Of a stretch of DNA of 6,711 nt, positions 1-5,885 are shown one piece after another (positions within the stretch are counted from its first letter, which is position 1; every line of letters begins with the position of its first letter). This stretch comes from Thermoleophilia bacterium. GTDB taxonomy: Bacteria; Actinomycetota; Thermoleophilia; Gaiellales; Gaiellaceae. Below the pieces are notes generated by a model. That model was not told the origin of the DNA. It worked only from the letters and a program-made list of their open reading frames with translations, and searched no databases. The stretch lies in NCBI GenBank assembly GCA_029858755.1, contig JAOUEK010000110.1, forward strand, positions 1-6,711, written 5' to 3'. The translations under genes and the position numbers were made by a program.

Positions 1-978
1 CTCGAGCGTCCCCGGCACGCGGGCCAGGCTCGAGCCGAGCGACGAGTAGGCGGACTCCAGGGCCTCGGCGGAGCGGGCGTCGAAGAACTCGCCACCCGTC
101 GCCTGCGCGATCTGCTGCAGCGTCTCAGGGTCCGGGGGCACGGGGATCTCCTGCTCGAAGCCGTTGCCGAAGTCGCGCGTGAGCACGCCCTCGTCGGTGC
201 CGAGCGAGACGGTGTACACGGGGATCCCGGCGGCGGCGGCGCGATCGGCCCCTTCGGAGGGCGTGAGGAAGCCGCGCGTCTGGGCCCCGTCGGAGAGGAA
301 GAGGATCGAGGCCGGCGATTGCGCCTCGGGGTCGGCATCGGCCGCGAGGCGAAGCGACGACGACGGGGAAGCGTCCGACGTGTGGTAGGCGATCGTCGTC
401 CCTCCCCCGGCCCCGGGCTCGGCGGGGGCCGTGCCGATCGCGCGCTCAGCGAGCTCCACCGCAGCTGACAGCGCGTCACCGATCGCCGTTCCGCGCACGG
501 GGAAGCTGCCGAGCGAGTCGACGGAGCGGCGCACGAGCTCGAGGTCGGTCGTGGGCGGGGTGACGACGAATGGCTCCGCGGCGAAGACGACGAGCGAGAC
601 CCGAACCCCGTCCGGGACCTTGTCGAGGAACGCCCGCACTGCCTCCTGGGCCGCGCCGAGCCGCGTCGGGCGGACGTCGTCGGCGAACATCGACCCGGAG
701 TGGTCGACGACGAGCACCACGGTGGCCTTGTCCTGGGTCACGGTCGTATCGATCTGCGGGCGTGCGACCGCCACGCCGAGCGCTGCGAGCGAGGCGAGGA
801 AGAGGCCGAGCGGCACGAGACGGCGCCACGGCCTGCCGCCCGCGACCGAGGCGAGCACGTCGACGTTCGTGTACCGGACCGCGAACCGCATCCGCCGCCG
901 CTCGGCGAGCACGACCAGTGCGATCACGAAGGGGACGGCGAGCAGCGTGAGCAGGAGCACAGGGCTCAGCAGCGTCAT
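1..978 (-). CDS. Membrane-anchored VWA-domain protein (BatA/BatB-like), C-terminus cut by window edge
   Basis: Partial gene: 326 codons from ATG at 978-976 with no stop before the window edge. Two N-terminal hydrophobic segments (about residues 4-24 and 54-72) flank a short basic loop, as in aerotolerance-operon BatA/BatB proteins. A von Willebrand factor A domain follows. Its metal-ion-dependent adhesion site is complete: DHSGS (D92, S94, S96), T164 in GTAIGD, and D230 in LFLSDG. The domain should therefore bind a divalent cation and a protein ligand on the outer face of the membrane. Between the second and third metal-site elements the protein is about 33 residues longer than its paralog at 1679-2641, with a Gly/Ala/Ser-rich insertion (about residues 180-222). 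The start overlaps the stop of the preceding gene (ATGA), with an AGGTGA ribosome site just upstream. The family is clear; the specific partner is not known. By analogy with the paralog, a C-terminal membrane helix is expected beyond the window. Confidence 0.9.
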   Translation of the reverse strand, partial: MTLLSPVLLLTLLAVPFVIALVVLAERRRMRFAVRYTNVDVLASVAGGRPWRRLVPLGLFLASLAALGVAVARPQIDTTVTQDKATVVLVVDHSGSMFADDVRPTRLGAAQEAVRAFLDKVPDGVRVSLVVFAAEPFVVTPPTTDLELVRRSVDSLGSFPVRGTAIGDALSAAVELAERAIGTAPAEPGAGGGTTIAYHTSDASPSSSLRLAADADPEAQSPASILFLSDGAQTRGFLTPSEGADRAAAAGIPVYTVSLGTDEGVLTRDFGNGFEQEIPVPPDPETLQQIAQATGGEFFDARSAEALESAYSSLGSSLARVPGTLE

Positions 979-1682
979 CGGTCACCTGCGCAGACGGCTC
1001 CGACCTGGACGAGCGCGCGCACGCCGCGGAGCGCCGGGCCACCCCGGACCACGACCGTGACCGCGTTTGCGGTGACGGTACGGGTGACCGTGGCTGCGGC
1101 GACGTGGCGAGCCGTCGGCGGCTCCTCGGTGCGGAAGGTGAGGGCGTGCCATCCCGAGACGAGCCGCTCGTCGCGCGCACACGCGCGGCGGGCGCGGACG
1201 ACGCCGCCGACGGCGGGGACGCGCACCGCGGTCACGCGCCGGGCGCTGGGCGGCCCGGGTGGGAAGGCGGTGTGCGCGACCGGGATGCGTGCGCCGCCAC
1301 CGGCGGTGGGCACGCAGCCGATGTGCGGCCGGAAGCTCGTGGCCTGCTTCGTCCCGCCCGCGTACGAGGCGCTGAACAGCGCCGACCGCTCCGTGGAGAC
1401 GCCCGGGCCCACCGGGCTCCCCAGCAGCGCCGAGAAGGAGACGTCGATGCCACGGTGGCTGAGCTCGGCGTCGAGCCCGGCGACCACGTGCCCCCGCGGA
1501 CAGGCGAGCTGGAAGTCGACGCGGGCCCTCGGCACGGTGAGCCCGGAGGGCACGACCACCCAGGGCCCGGCGACGGGGACGCAGACGAGCAGGCCGTCGC
1601 ACTCGCTCGTCGCGACAGCGGGGGCAGCGAGCGCCGCAGCCGCCGCGACCGTCGCCGAGAGCACCAGCAGCACCCGCCTCAC
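975..1682 (-). CDS. Predicted secreted six-cysteine protein of unknown function
   Basis: 235 residues from GTG at 1682-1680. I do not recognise the family. Residues 1-24 look like a signal peptide: MRR-type basic start, hydrophobic core rich in Ala/Val/Leu, and an A-V-A motif suggesting cleavage after residue 24. The mature part has six cysteines (28, 34, 61, 123, 168, 231), an even number compatible with disulfides outside the cell. It has no further convincing membrane helix and appears rich in beta-forming Val/Thr stretches, especially in the C-terminal third. The start is chosen because it overlaps the stop of the upstream VWA gene (GTGA) and has GGAGGG four bases upstream. An alternative GTG three codons later is less well placed. 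The gene sits between two VWA paralogs and overlaps both by four bases, so it is an integral operon member. A plausible inference is an exported partner or substrate of the VWA proteins. Longer readings of this frame extending to about 2489 are antisense-like shadow of the VWA gene and were discarded. Confidence 0.8.
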   Translation of the reverse strand: MRRVLLVLSATVAAAAALAAPAVATSECDGLLVCVPVAGPWVVVPSGLTVPRARVDFQLACPRGHVVAGLDAELSHRGIDVSFSALLGSPVGPGVSTERSALFSASYAGGTKQATSFRPHIGCVPTAGGGARIPVAHTAFPPGPPSARRVTAVRVPAVGGVVRARRACARDERLVSGWHALTFRTEEPPTARHVAAATVTRTVTANAVTVVVRGGPALRGVRALVQVGAVCAGDR

Positions 1683-2641
1683 GGGACCCTCCGCAGCCAG
1701 AGGGCGCTGAGGCCGCCGCCGATCAGCAGCACCACGATCGCCCCGCCGGCGAAGGCGTTCGAGACCTCGCGGTCGACCTCGCGCGAGCCGAGACGCGAGC
1801 CGAGGCGCTCGTAGACCGTCCGCAGGCTCTCGGGGTCGGTGGCGGTGAAGAACTCGCCGCCCGTCACCTGGGCGATCTCGCGCAAGCGGTCCGGCTCGGG
1901 CGGCACGCGGATCACCTGCGTGAAGCCGCCCTCGAGCGGTACCTCGACCACGCCCTCCTCGGTGCCGACGACGACGGTGGACACCGGCACGCCCAGCTGC
2001 TTCGCGCGCTGGGCCGCCTCGAGCGGCTCGACCTCGCCGCCGTCGGGGGCGCCGTCGGAGATCACGAGCACCGACGTCGGCGGCACGGCCCCGTCGTCGG
2101 AGCGCTCCTTCAGGCCGAGCTCGGCGGCCACGACGATCGCGTCGCCGAGCGCAGTGGCCTCGCCGGTGCGGAGCGTCGCGAGCGCCTCCGCGGCGAGCGC
2201 CCGATCCTGTGTGGGAGGCAGGGTGACGACGGCGAGCGAGGCGAAGGCGACGACGCCCACGCGGAACTTCTCCGGGATGGTGCGCAGGAACGCCTCCGCA
2301 GTGCCGCGTGCCGCCCCCAGCCGTGACGGCTGGACGTCCGTCGAGCTCATCGAGCGCGAGGTGTCGACGACGAGGATCACCGTCGCGTCCTCGCGCTTCT
2401 CGCTGACGACGGCGTGCGGCCTGGCGACGCCCACCACCATCAAGGTGAGGCCGACGAGGAGCACCGCGAGCGGCAGATGCCGCCGCCACGCGGGCGAGCG
2501 GTCGACGACGCCGGGCAGCAACGGTGTGCTGGCGAAGCGCTCGCCGTCACGCGCGCGCCGCCGCTCGAGCACCCGGTAGAGGACGAGGAGCGCGGGCACC
2601 ACGAGCAGCCCGAGCAGCGCGAGGGGAGCGTCGAAGCTCAC
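1679..2641 (-). CDS. Membrane-anchored VWA-domain protein (BatA-like)
   Basis: 320 residues from GTG at 2641-2639. The layout is an N-terminal hydrophobic segment (about residues 5-23), a short basic loop with the RVLERRR stretch, a second helix (about 56-73), a VWA domain (about 86-275), and a C-terminal membrane helix (about 298-315) ending in a basic tail. The metal-binding site is intact: DTSRS (D93, S95, S97), T163 in the EATALGD stretch, and D196 in LVISDG. This is the typical BatA/BatB topology, with the VWA domain held at the outer face of the membrane. An AGAGG ribosome site lies eight bases upstream, and the start overlaps the stop of the DUF58 gene (GTGA). The frame is open about 68 codons further upstream, but that stretch is Arg/Pro-rich antisense-style sequence inside the DUF58 gene, so the short start is preferred. 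It is a clear paralog of the gene at 1-978, sharing for example a DV.P.RLGAA block after the metal motif and a GGEFF block near the end. Confidence 0.93.
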   Translation of the reverse strand: MSFDAPLALLGLLVVPALLVLYRVLERRRARDGERFASTPLLPGVVDRSPAWRRHLPLAVLLVGLTLMVVGVARPHAVVSEKREDATVILVVDTSRSMSSTDVQPSRLGAARGTAEAFLRTIPEKFRVGVVAFASLAVVTLPPTQDRALAAEALATLRTGEATALGDAIVVAAELGLKERSDDGAVPPTSVLVISDGAPDGGEVEPLEAAQRAKQLGVPVSTVVVGTEEGVVEVPLEGGFTQVIRVPPEPDRLREIAQVTGGEFFTATDPESLRTVYERLGSRLGSREVDREVSNAFAGGAIVVLLIGGGLSALWLRRVP

Positions 2642-3564
2642 CTGCTGCGCCTCTGCAGGAAGACTGCGAGCTGGCGGAGCCAGTCGCCGGACGTGGAGAG
2701 GACGACGTGACGGACGCCGAGCGAGGCCAGCTCGTCGGCGACGGCTGCTCGCTCCTCGGCGGCGGCGGCGGCGAAGCGCGCGCGCAGGCCCGCGTCGCCG
2801 GTGTCCACGCGAACCTGGCGGCGGGTCTCCGGATCGACGAGCCACAGCTCGCCCATCGCCGGCAGCTCCAGCTCGCGCGGATCCCTGATCTCGACCGCGA
2901 TCACGTCGTGCCGGCCGGCGAGCCGGATCAGGGGACCGCGCCAGTCGGACGGCCCGCGGAAGTCGGAGACGACGACGACGAGCGCCCGCTCGCGCGCGAG
3001 CCCGGCGGTGCGGGTGAGCGCCTCTCCCAGGGAGGTCGCCCCGACCGGCTTCCCGTCCCCGTCGCGGCCGACCGCCTGCAGCAGGCCGAGCAGGCCGGCC
3101 CGTCCCTGCCGCGGCGGCAGCGTCCGCGGGTCGGCGTCGCCGAAGGTGACGATCCCGAGCCGGTTGCCACGGCGCGTGGCGACGTGGCCGATGGCGATCG
3201 CGACGCCCTCGGCGACGTCCGCCTTGCGCCGGTCGGCGGTGCCGAAGGACATCGAGGCCGACGTGTCGAGGACGAGCCAGCTGACGAGGACGCGGTCGGC
3301 CAGGTGCACGCGGACGTGCGTCTGCTGCGTGCGTGCGGTGACGTTCCAGTCGATCCGGCGGACGTCGTCGCCGGGGGCGTACGGCCGCACCTGGGCCAGC
3401 TCGGTGCCGTCACCGAGGAACGTCGAGCGGTAGTCGCCCGCGAGCAGGCCGTCCACGCGGCGCGCGATCGTGATCTCGAGCGCCCGCAGCACCCCGGCGG
3501 GCATCGGCCCCGTGCCCGGCTGCCCGGTGGGCGCCGCCGGGCGAAGGACGCGGAGGATGCTCAC
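2638..3564 (-). CDS. DUF58 domain-containing protein
   Basis: 308 residues from GTG at 3564-3562. DUF58 proteins are the usual genetic partners of MoxR ATPases and contain a VWA-like fold. The diagnostic motif is visible: PYAPGDDVRRIDWNVTAR (residues 61-78), followed by LVLDTSASMSFG with D100, S102 and S104 as a DxSxS metal site, a Thr at about 178 in GATSLGEAL, and VVSDFRG at about 198-204. No membrane helix or signal peptide is obvious. The protein is therefore probably cytoplasmic, unlike larger DUF58 proteins that carry two N-terminal helices. A GAGGA element lies about ten bases upstream of the start, which overlaps the MoxR stop (GTGA); the gene's own stop overlaps the start of the VWA gene. 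The likely role, inferred from the family, is as an adaptor or substrate-presenting partner for the MoxR ATPase. The family call is secure; the biological substrate is unknown. Confidence 0.93.
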   Translation of the reverse strand: MSILRVLRPAAPTGQPGTGPMPAGVLRALEITIARRVDGLLAGDYRSTFLGDGTELAQVRPYAPGDDVRRIDWNVTARTQQTHVRVHLADRVLVSWLVLDTSASMSFGTADRRKADVAEGVAIAIGHVATRRGNRLGIVTFGDADPRTLPPRQGRAGLLGLLQAVGRDGDGKPVGATSLGEALTRTAGLARERALVVVVSDFRGPSDWRGPLIRLAGRHDVIAVEIRDPRELELPAMGELWLVDPETRRQVRVDTGDAGLRARFAAAAAEERAAVADELASLGVRHVVLSTSGDWLRQLAVFLQRRSR

Positions 3565-4583
3565 GCGGCGTCCATCCTCGCAAGGTCGAGGCGCGGCACG
3601 GGTACGGCCGCCACGACGCGATCGAGGATGGCGTCGGGTGTCACCTCCTCTGCGAGCGCCTGGTAGGTGAGCACGAGCCGGTGGCGGAACGCGTCCTTGA
3701 CGAGCGCGTGCACGTCCTCGGCGAGCACGTAGTCCCGCCCCCTGATCAGCGCGAGCGCGCGCGCCGCCTGGACGAGGCTGATCGGCCCGCGCGGGCTGGC
3801 GCCGTAGGCGATGTAGTCCTGCAGGCCCTCGAGCCCGGGGTGCGCGGCCGGGGCGCGGGTGGCGGTGGCGAGGGAGACCGCGTAGCTGACCAGCGCGGGA
3901 TCGACGTAGACGGCGGTCACGGCACTCTGCAGGCCGAGGAGCTCGTCGAGCGTCAGCGCCTGGCGCAGCTCGGGCGCGTCGACCAGCTGGCGCTGCACGA
4001 TCGTCAGCTCCTCGTCGTGCGCCGGGTAGCCGATCAGCACCTTCAGCATGAAGCGGTCGATCTGCGCCTCCGGCAGCGGGTAGGTGCCCTCGGACTCGAT
4101 CGGGTTCTGCGTCGCGAGCACGAGAAACGGGTCCGGCACCTGGTGCGTCGTGTGGCCGATCGTCACCTGGTGCTCCTGCATCACCTCGAGCAGCGCCGAC
4201 TGCACCTTGGCGGGCGCCCGGTTGATCTCGTCGGCAAGCAGGAAGTTGCAGAAGACGGGGCCGAGCTCCGTGTCGAAGCTCCCCTCGCCGGGGCGGTAGA
4301 TGCGCGTGCCCACGAGGTCCGAGGGCACGAGGTCGGGGGTGAACTGGATCCGGGCGAACGAGCCGCCGAGCACGCCGGCCGTGGTCTTCACGGTCAGCGT
4401 CTTCGCGAGCCCGGGCACGCCCTCGAGCAGCAGGTGCCCGTGCGCGAGCAGGCAGACGAGCACCCGCTCCAGCATCGCGTCCTGCCCGGCGATCACGCGC
4501 CGGATCTCGAACAGCGCCTGCTCGAGCTGGTGGCTGGCCTCGGCCGGAGTCGGGGTGACGGGATCTTGCGGGGTCTCGGTCAC
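3561..4583 (-). CDS. MoxR-family AAA+ ATPase
   Basis: 340 residues from GTG at 4583-4581, the usual MoxR length. It is an AAA+ ATPase thought to act as a chaperone-like remodeler on VWA-containing partners in the cytoplasm. Visible motifs are Walker A GVPGLAKT (residues 55-62, K61), Walker B FLLADE (114-119, D118/E119), sensor 1 in ATQNP (N160), the EGTYPLPEAQIDRF block with a probable arginine finger at R177, and the sensor 2 region GASPRG (261-266, R265). All key ATPase residues are present, so the enzyme should be active. It is the first gene of a five-gene minus-strand operon, and its stop overlaps the DUF58 start. A GAGGAG ribosome site lies seven bases before the GTG, fixing the start. 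The longer frame that begins at 4608 is a different, shadow frame. The exact MoxR subfamily cannot be settled by eye, but the MoxR-DUF58-VWA-VWA order matches the group found with Bat-type operons. Confidence 0.96.
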   Translation of the reverse strand: MTETPQDPVTPTPAEASHQLEQALFEIRRVIAGQDAMLERVLVCLLAHGHLLLEGVPGLAKTLTVKTTAGVLGGSFARIQFTPDLVPSDLVGTRIYRPGEGSFDTELGPVFCNFLLADEINRAPAKVQSALLEVMQEHQVTIGHTTHQVPDPFLVLATQNPIESEGTYPLPEAQIDRFMLKVLIGYPAHDEELTIVQRQLVDAPELRQALTLDELLGLQSAVTAVYVDPALVSYAVSLATATRAPAAHPGLEGLQDYIAYGASPRGPISLVQAARALALIRGRDYVLAEDVHALVKDAFRHRLVLTYQALAEEVTPDAILDRVVAAVPVPRLDLARMDAA

Positions 4584-4590
4584 GGCGACG

Positions 4591-4596
4591 CTCCTC
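4591..4596 (-). promoter_or_regulatory. Ribosome binding site of the MoxR gene
   Basis: Reads GAGGAG on the minus strand, seven bases before the GTG at 4583. It supports that GTG as the operon's first start, since no ATG is available at the N-terminus. Confidence 0.7.
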
Positions 4597-4667
4597 AGTG
4601 GGGTGCACTCGGAGGTACCTAGGGAATCACACGGGGTCGAGAGCCCGCGGAGAGCGGCCCGCGACGC

Positions 4668-4686
4668 AACCGTTCCCTAACCGTTC
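4668..4686. promoter_or_regulatory. Tandem 8-base direct repeat, candidate operator for the MoxR operon
   Basis: AACCGTTC occurs at 4668-4675 and again, identically, at 4679-4686, an 11-base period that is about one helical turn. Each copy contains the partly palindromic core AACCGTT. On the minus strand the pair reads GAACGGTT-AGG-GAACGGTT and lies about 85-100 bases upstream of the MoxR start, a usual distance for a regulator site. Chance occurrence is not excluded. The binding protein is unknown. Confidence 0.35.
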
Positions 4687-4698
4687 GCTCGCACCACG

Positions 4699-4729
4699 CC
4701 AGGGCGCCGGGCTTCAGCCCGACGCCTGG
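4699..4729. repeat. Imperfect inverted repeat able to form a stable hairpin
   Basis: The core CGGGCT-TC-AGCCCG (4708-4721) is a perfect 6-base-pair inverted repeat. Outer arms CCAGG (4699-4703) and CCTGG (4725-4729) also pair, with one bulged G and one C/A mismatch between them. On the plus strand it is followed by a pyrimidine-rich TCTTCTCT stretch (4730-4737), but there is no clean T tract on either side. It could be a terminator-like element, an operator, or a REP-like dispersed repeat. The sequence does not decide between these. Confidence 0.45.
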
Positions 4730-4812
4730 TCTTCTCTCCGTCGTTCCCGGAGGTCGCGGGCCTCGCCGACGCGCTCCACGTGAGCTCCGCGACCGTATCG
4801 CTCCACTGGCGG

Positions 4813-4950
4813 TCAGAAGGTCGACCGCAGCGGCGCGAGCTGCTCGACGCGCTCGCGCTCCCAGCCGAGCACCACGCCGACCACGGCGACGCCGTCGGGC
4901 GATGGAATCCGCACGTCTGCCGTCCCGTCCCGATACGCTCGGGTCGGCAC
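4813..4950 (-). CDS. Doubtful small ORF, 45 codons, hypothetical
   Basis: Minus-strand frame from GTG at 4950-4948 to TGA at 4815-4813. I do not recognise the product. In its favour, the 29 codons before the stop all end in G or C, the C-terminal part reads like a normal protein (a hydrophobic GVAVVGVVLGWERERVEQL stretch), and the opposite strand shows the Ser/Thr/Pro-rich translation typical of the antisense of real genes here. Against it, there is no clear ribosome site, the start lies only about 27 bases from the divergent GTG at 4978, and the frame stays open into the antisense of that gene. An internal GTG at about residue 13 is another possible start. It may be a small gene, a degraded remnant of a larger one, or chance. 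Confidence 0.25.
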   Translation of the reverse strand: MPTRAYRDGTADVRIPSPDGVAVVGVVLGWERERVEQLAPLRSTF

Positions 4951-4964
4951 GCCACCGACGCTGC

Positions 4965-4971
4965 AGGGAGG
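4965..4971 (+). promoter_or_regulatory. Ribosome binding site of the PEP-mutase-like gene
   Basis: AGGGAGG lies six bases before GTG at 4978. It decides the start: the same frame is open to 4780, but the upstream 66 codons do not resemble the family and lack a comparable site. Confidence 0.75.
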
Positions 4972-4977
4972 CCGCTC

Positions 4978-5767
4978 GTGTCCGTCGCCGACCGCCGTTC
5001 CCGCTTCCGCGAGCTGCACGCCCGTCAGCGCATCTTCGTGATGCCGAACCCGTGGGACGTGGGCTCGGCACGGCTGCTCGCGGCCGCCGGCTTCGAGGCG
5101 CTGGCGACGACGAGCGCAGGGCTGGCCTGGAGCCTCGGCAAGCTCGACCAGGAGGTCACCCGCGACGAGCTCGTCGCGCACGTCGCCGCGCTCGCCTCGG
5201 CGACCGACCTCCCGCTCGCCGTCGACAGCGAGCGGTGCTACGCGGACACGCTCGAGGGCGTCGCCGAGACGGTCGAGCTGCTGGCGGACGCGGGCGCCGC
5301 AGGCTGCTCGATCGAGGACTACGACCCCGCACGCGACGAGATCGACGACGTCGGCCCGGCGCGTGGCGGCGGCGGCCGAGGCCGCGCACCGACACGGCTT
5401 GACGCTGACCGCCCGGGCGGAGAACCATCTCCACGGCGGCACCGACCTCGCCGACACGATCACGCGCCTGGTCGCCTACCGCGACGCAGGCGCCGACGTC
5501 GTCTACGCGCCCGGCCTGCTGCACGCCGCCCAGATCGGCGCCGTCGTCGATGCGGTCGGTGTCCCCGTGAACGTCCTCCTGCTCCCGGCCATGCCGACGG
5601 TGCGTGAGCTCGAGGCGCTCGGCGTGCGCCGCGTCTCGACCGGGGCGGGCCTCGCCTCGGCGGCGTACGGGGCCCTGCTCGCCGGCGCGCGCGAGCTGGC
5701 CGAGCAGGGGACGGCCGACTACCTGCGCCGCGGCCTGAGCGCCGACGACAAGCGGGCCTTCTCTTGA
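4978..5767 (+). pseudogene. Isocitrate lyase/PEP mutase family protein, interrupted by a frameshift
   Basis: Two consecutive halves of one protein lie in different frames. The N-terminal half begins at GTG 4978 (about 129 residues, to about 5362) and contains MPNPWDVGSARLL (22-34), the TTSAGLAWSLG loop (44-54), VDSERCYAD (82-90; D83 and E85 are likely metal-site positions) and CSIEDYDP (110-117, E113). From about 5360 the similarity continues in the next frame to TGA at 5765-5767. This C-terminal half has LTARAENHL, AGADVVYAPGL and RVSTGAGLASAAYGAL. Joined, about 263 residues match the usual length of this TIM-barrel superfamily, whose members cleave or form C-C or P-C bonds on oxaloacetate-like or phosphonate substrates. 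The isocitrate lyase KKCGH motif is absent, so it is not a true isocitrate lyase; the substrate cannot be told. The original frame runs on to a stop at 5607, giving a nonsense Arg-rich tail. The break is either a real disabling mutation or a sequence error. Confidence 0.85.
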
Positions 5768-5836
5768 CGCGTCCCGAGTCGATGCCAGGTGCGTCTCCAG
5801 CCGGCACCGGCCGCGCCAGCGGCCGCTTCCGGGATT

Positions 5837-5861
5837 GCCGCGAGCACCGTGCCTTCGCGGC
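5837..5861. repeat. Small inverted repeat upstream of the PrnB-like gene
   Basis: GCCGCGA (5837-5843) and TCGCGGC (5855-5861) form a perfect 7-base-pair stem. Inside it, GCA and TGC (5844-5846, 5850-5852) can pair around CCG, leaving a two-base bulge. It lies 24 bases before the proposed start of the next gene. No T tract follows, so it is not a clear terminator. It could be a leader hairpin, or chance in GC-rich DNA. Confidence 0.3.
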
Positions 5862-5885
5862 TCCGCGCTCTGCGGGGGAAGCGAC

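Larger units (their letters stand above)
4584..4977. other. Divergent intergenic region between the MoxR operon and the PEP-mutase-like gene
   Basis: About 394 bases lie between two divergent starts, so promoters for both directions should be here. I see no convincing -35/-10 pair in either direction. What can be supported is a pair of 8-base direct repeats at 4668-4686, a strong imperfect hairpin at 4699-4729, and a weak minus-strand reading frame at 4813-4950. The stretch 4730-4812 shows nothing I can interpret. Confidence 0.6.

Noticed and set aside
2524..4622. Long plus-strand open frames (2524-3666 and 3681-4622) opposite the VWA, DUF58 and MoxR genes
   Set aside because: Their translations are Arg/Ala/Gly/His-rich with no recognisable motifs, while the minus strand encodes intact families in the same place. 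They are antisense shadows of GC-rich genes.
4660..4680. GGAAC on the minus strand as a -35 element for an ECF sigma factor
   Set aside because: The only CGTC-like -10 candidate lies about six bases away instead of about sixteen, so the spacing does not fit.
4931..4940. TACGCT as a -10 box for the PEP-mutase-like gene
   Set aside because: No convincing -35 element lies at the right distance, and such hexamers are common in this sequence.
5224..5248. SERCYAD resembling the catalytic cysteine motif of isocitrate lyase
   Set aside because: True isocitrate and methylisocitrate lyases have a K-(K/R)-C-G-H type motif. Here the cysteine follows Glu-Arg and there is no GH, so it is not that active site.
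5345..5370. Programmed ribosomal frameshift in the PEP-mutase-like gene
   Set aside because: There is no recognisable slippery heptamer or stop-codon-dependent site at the junction, and the upstream frame runs on for about 80 further codons. A mutation or sequence error is simpler.
5768..5885. Terminator between the PEP-mutase-like and PrnB-like genes
   Set aside because: The only stem (5837-5861) has no T tract, and the spacer otherwise shows no structure.
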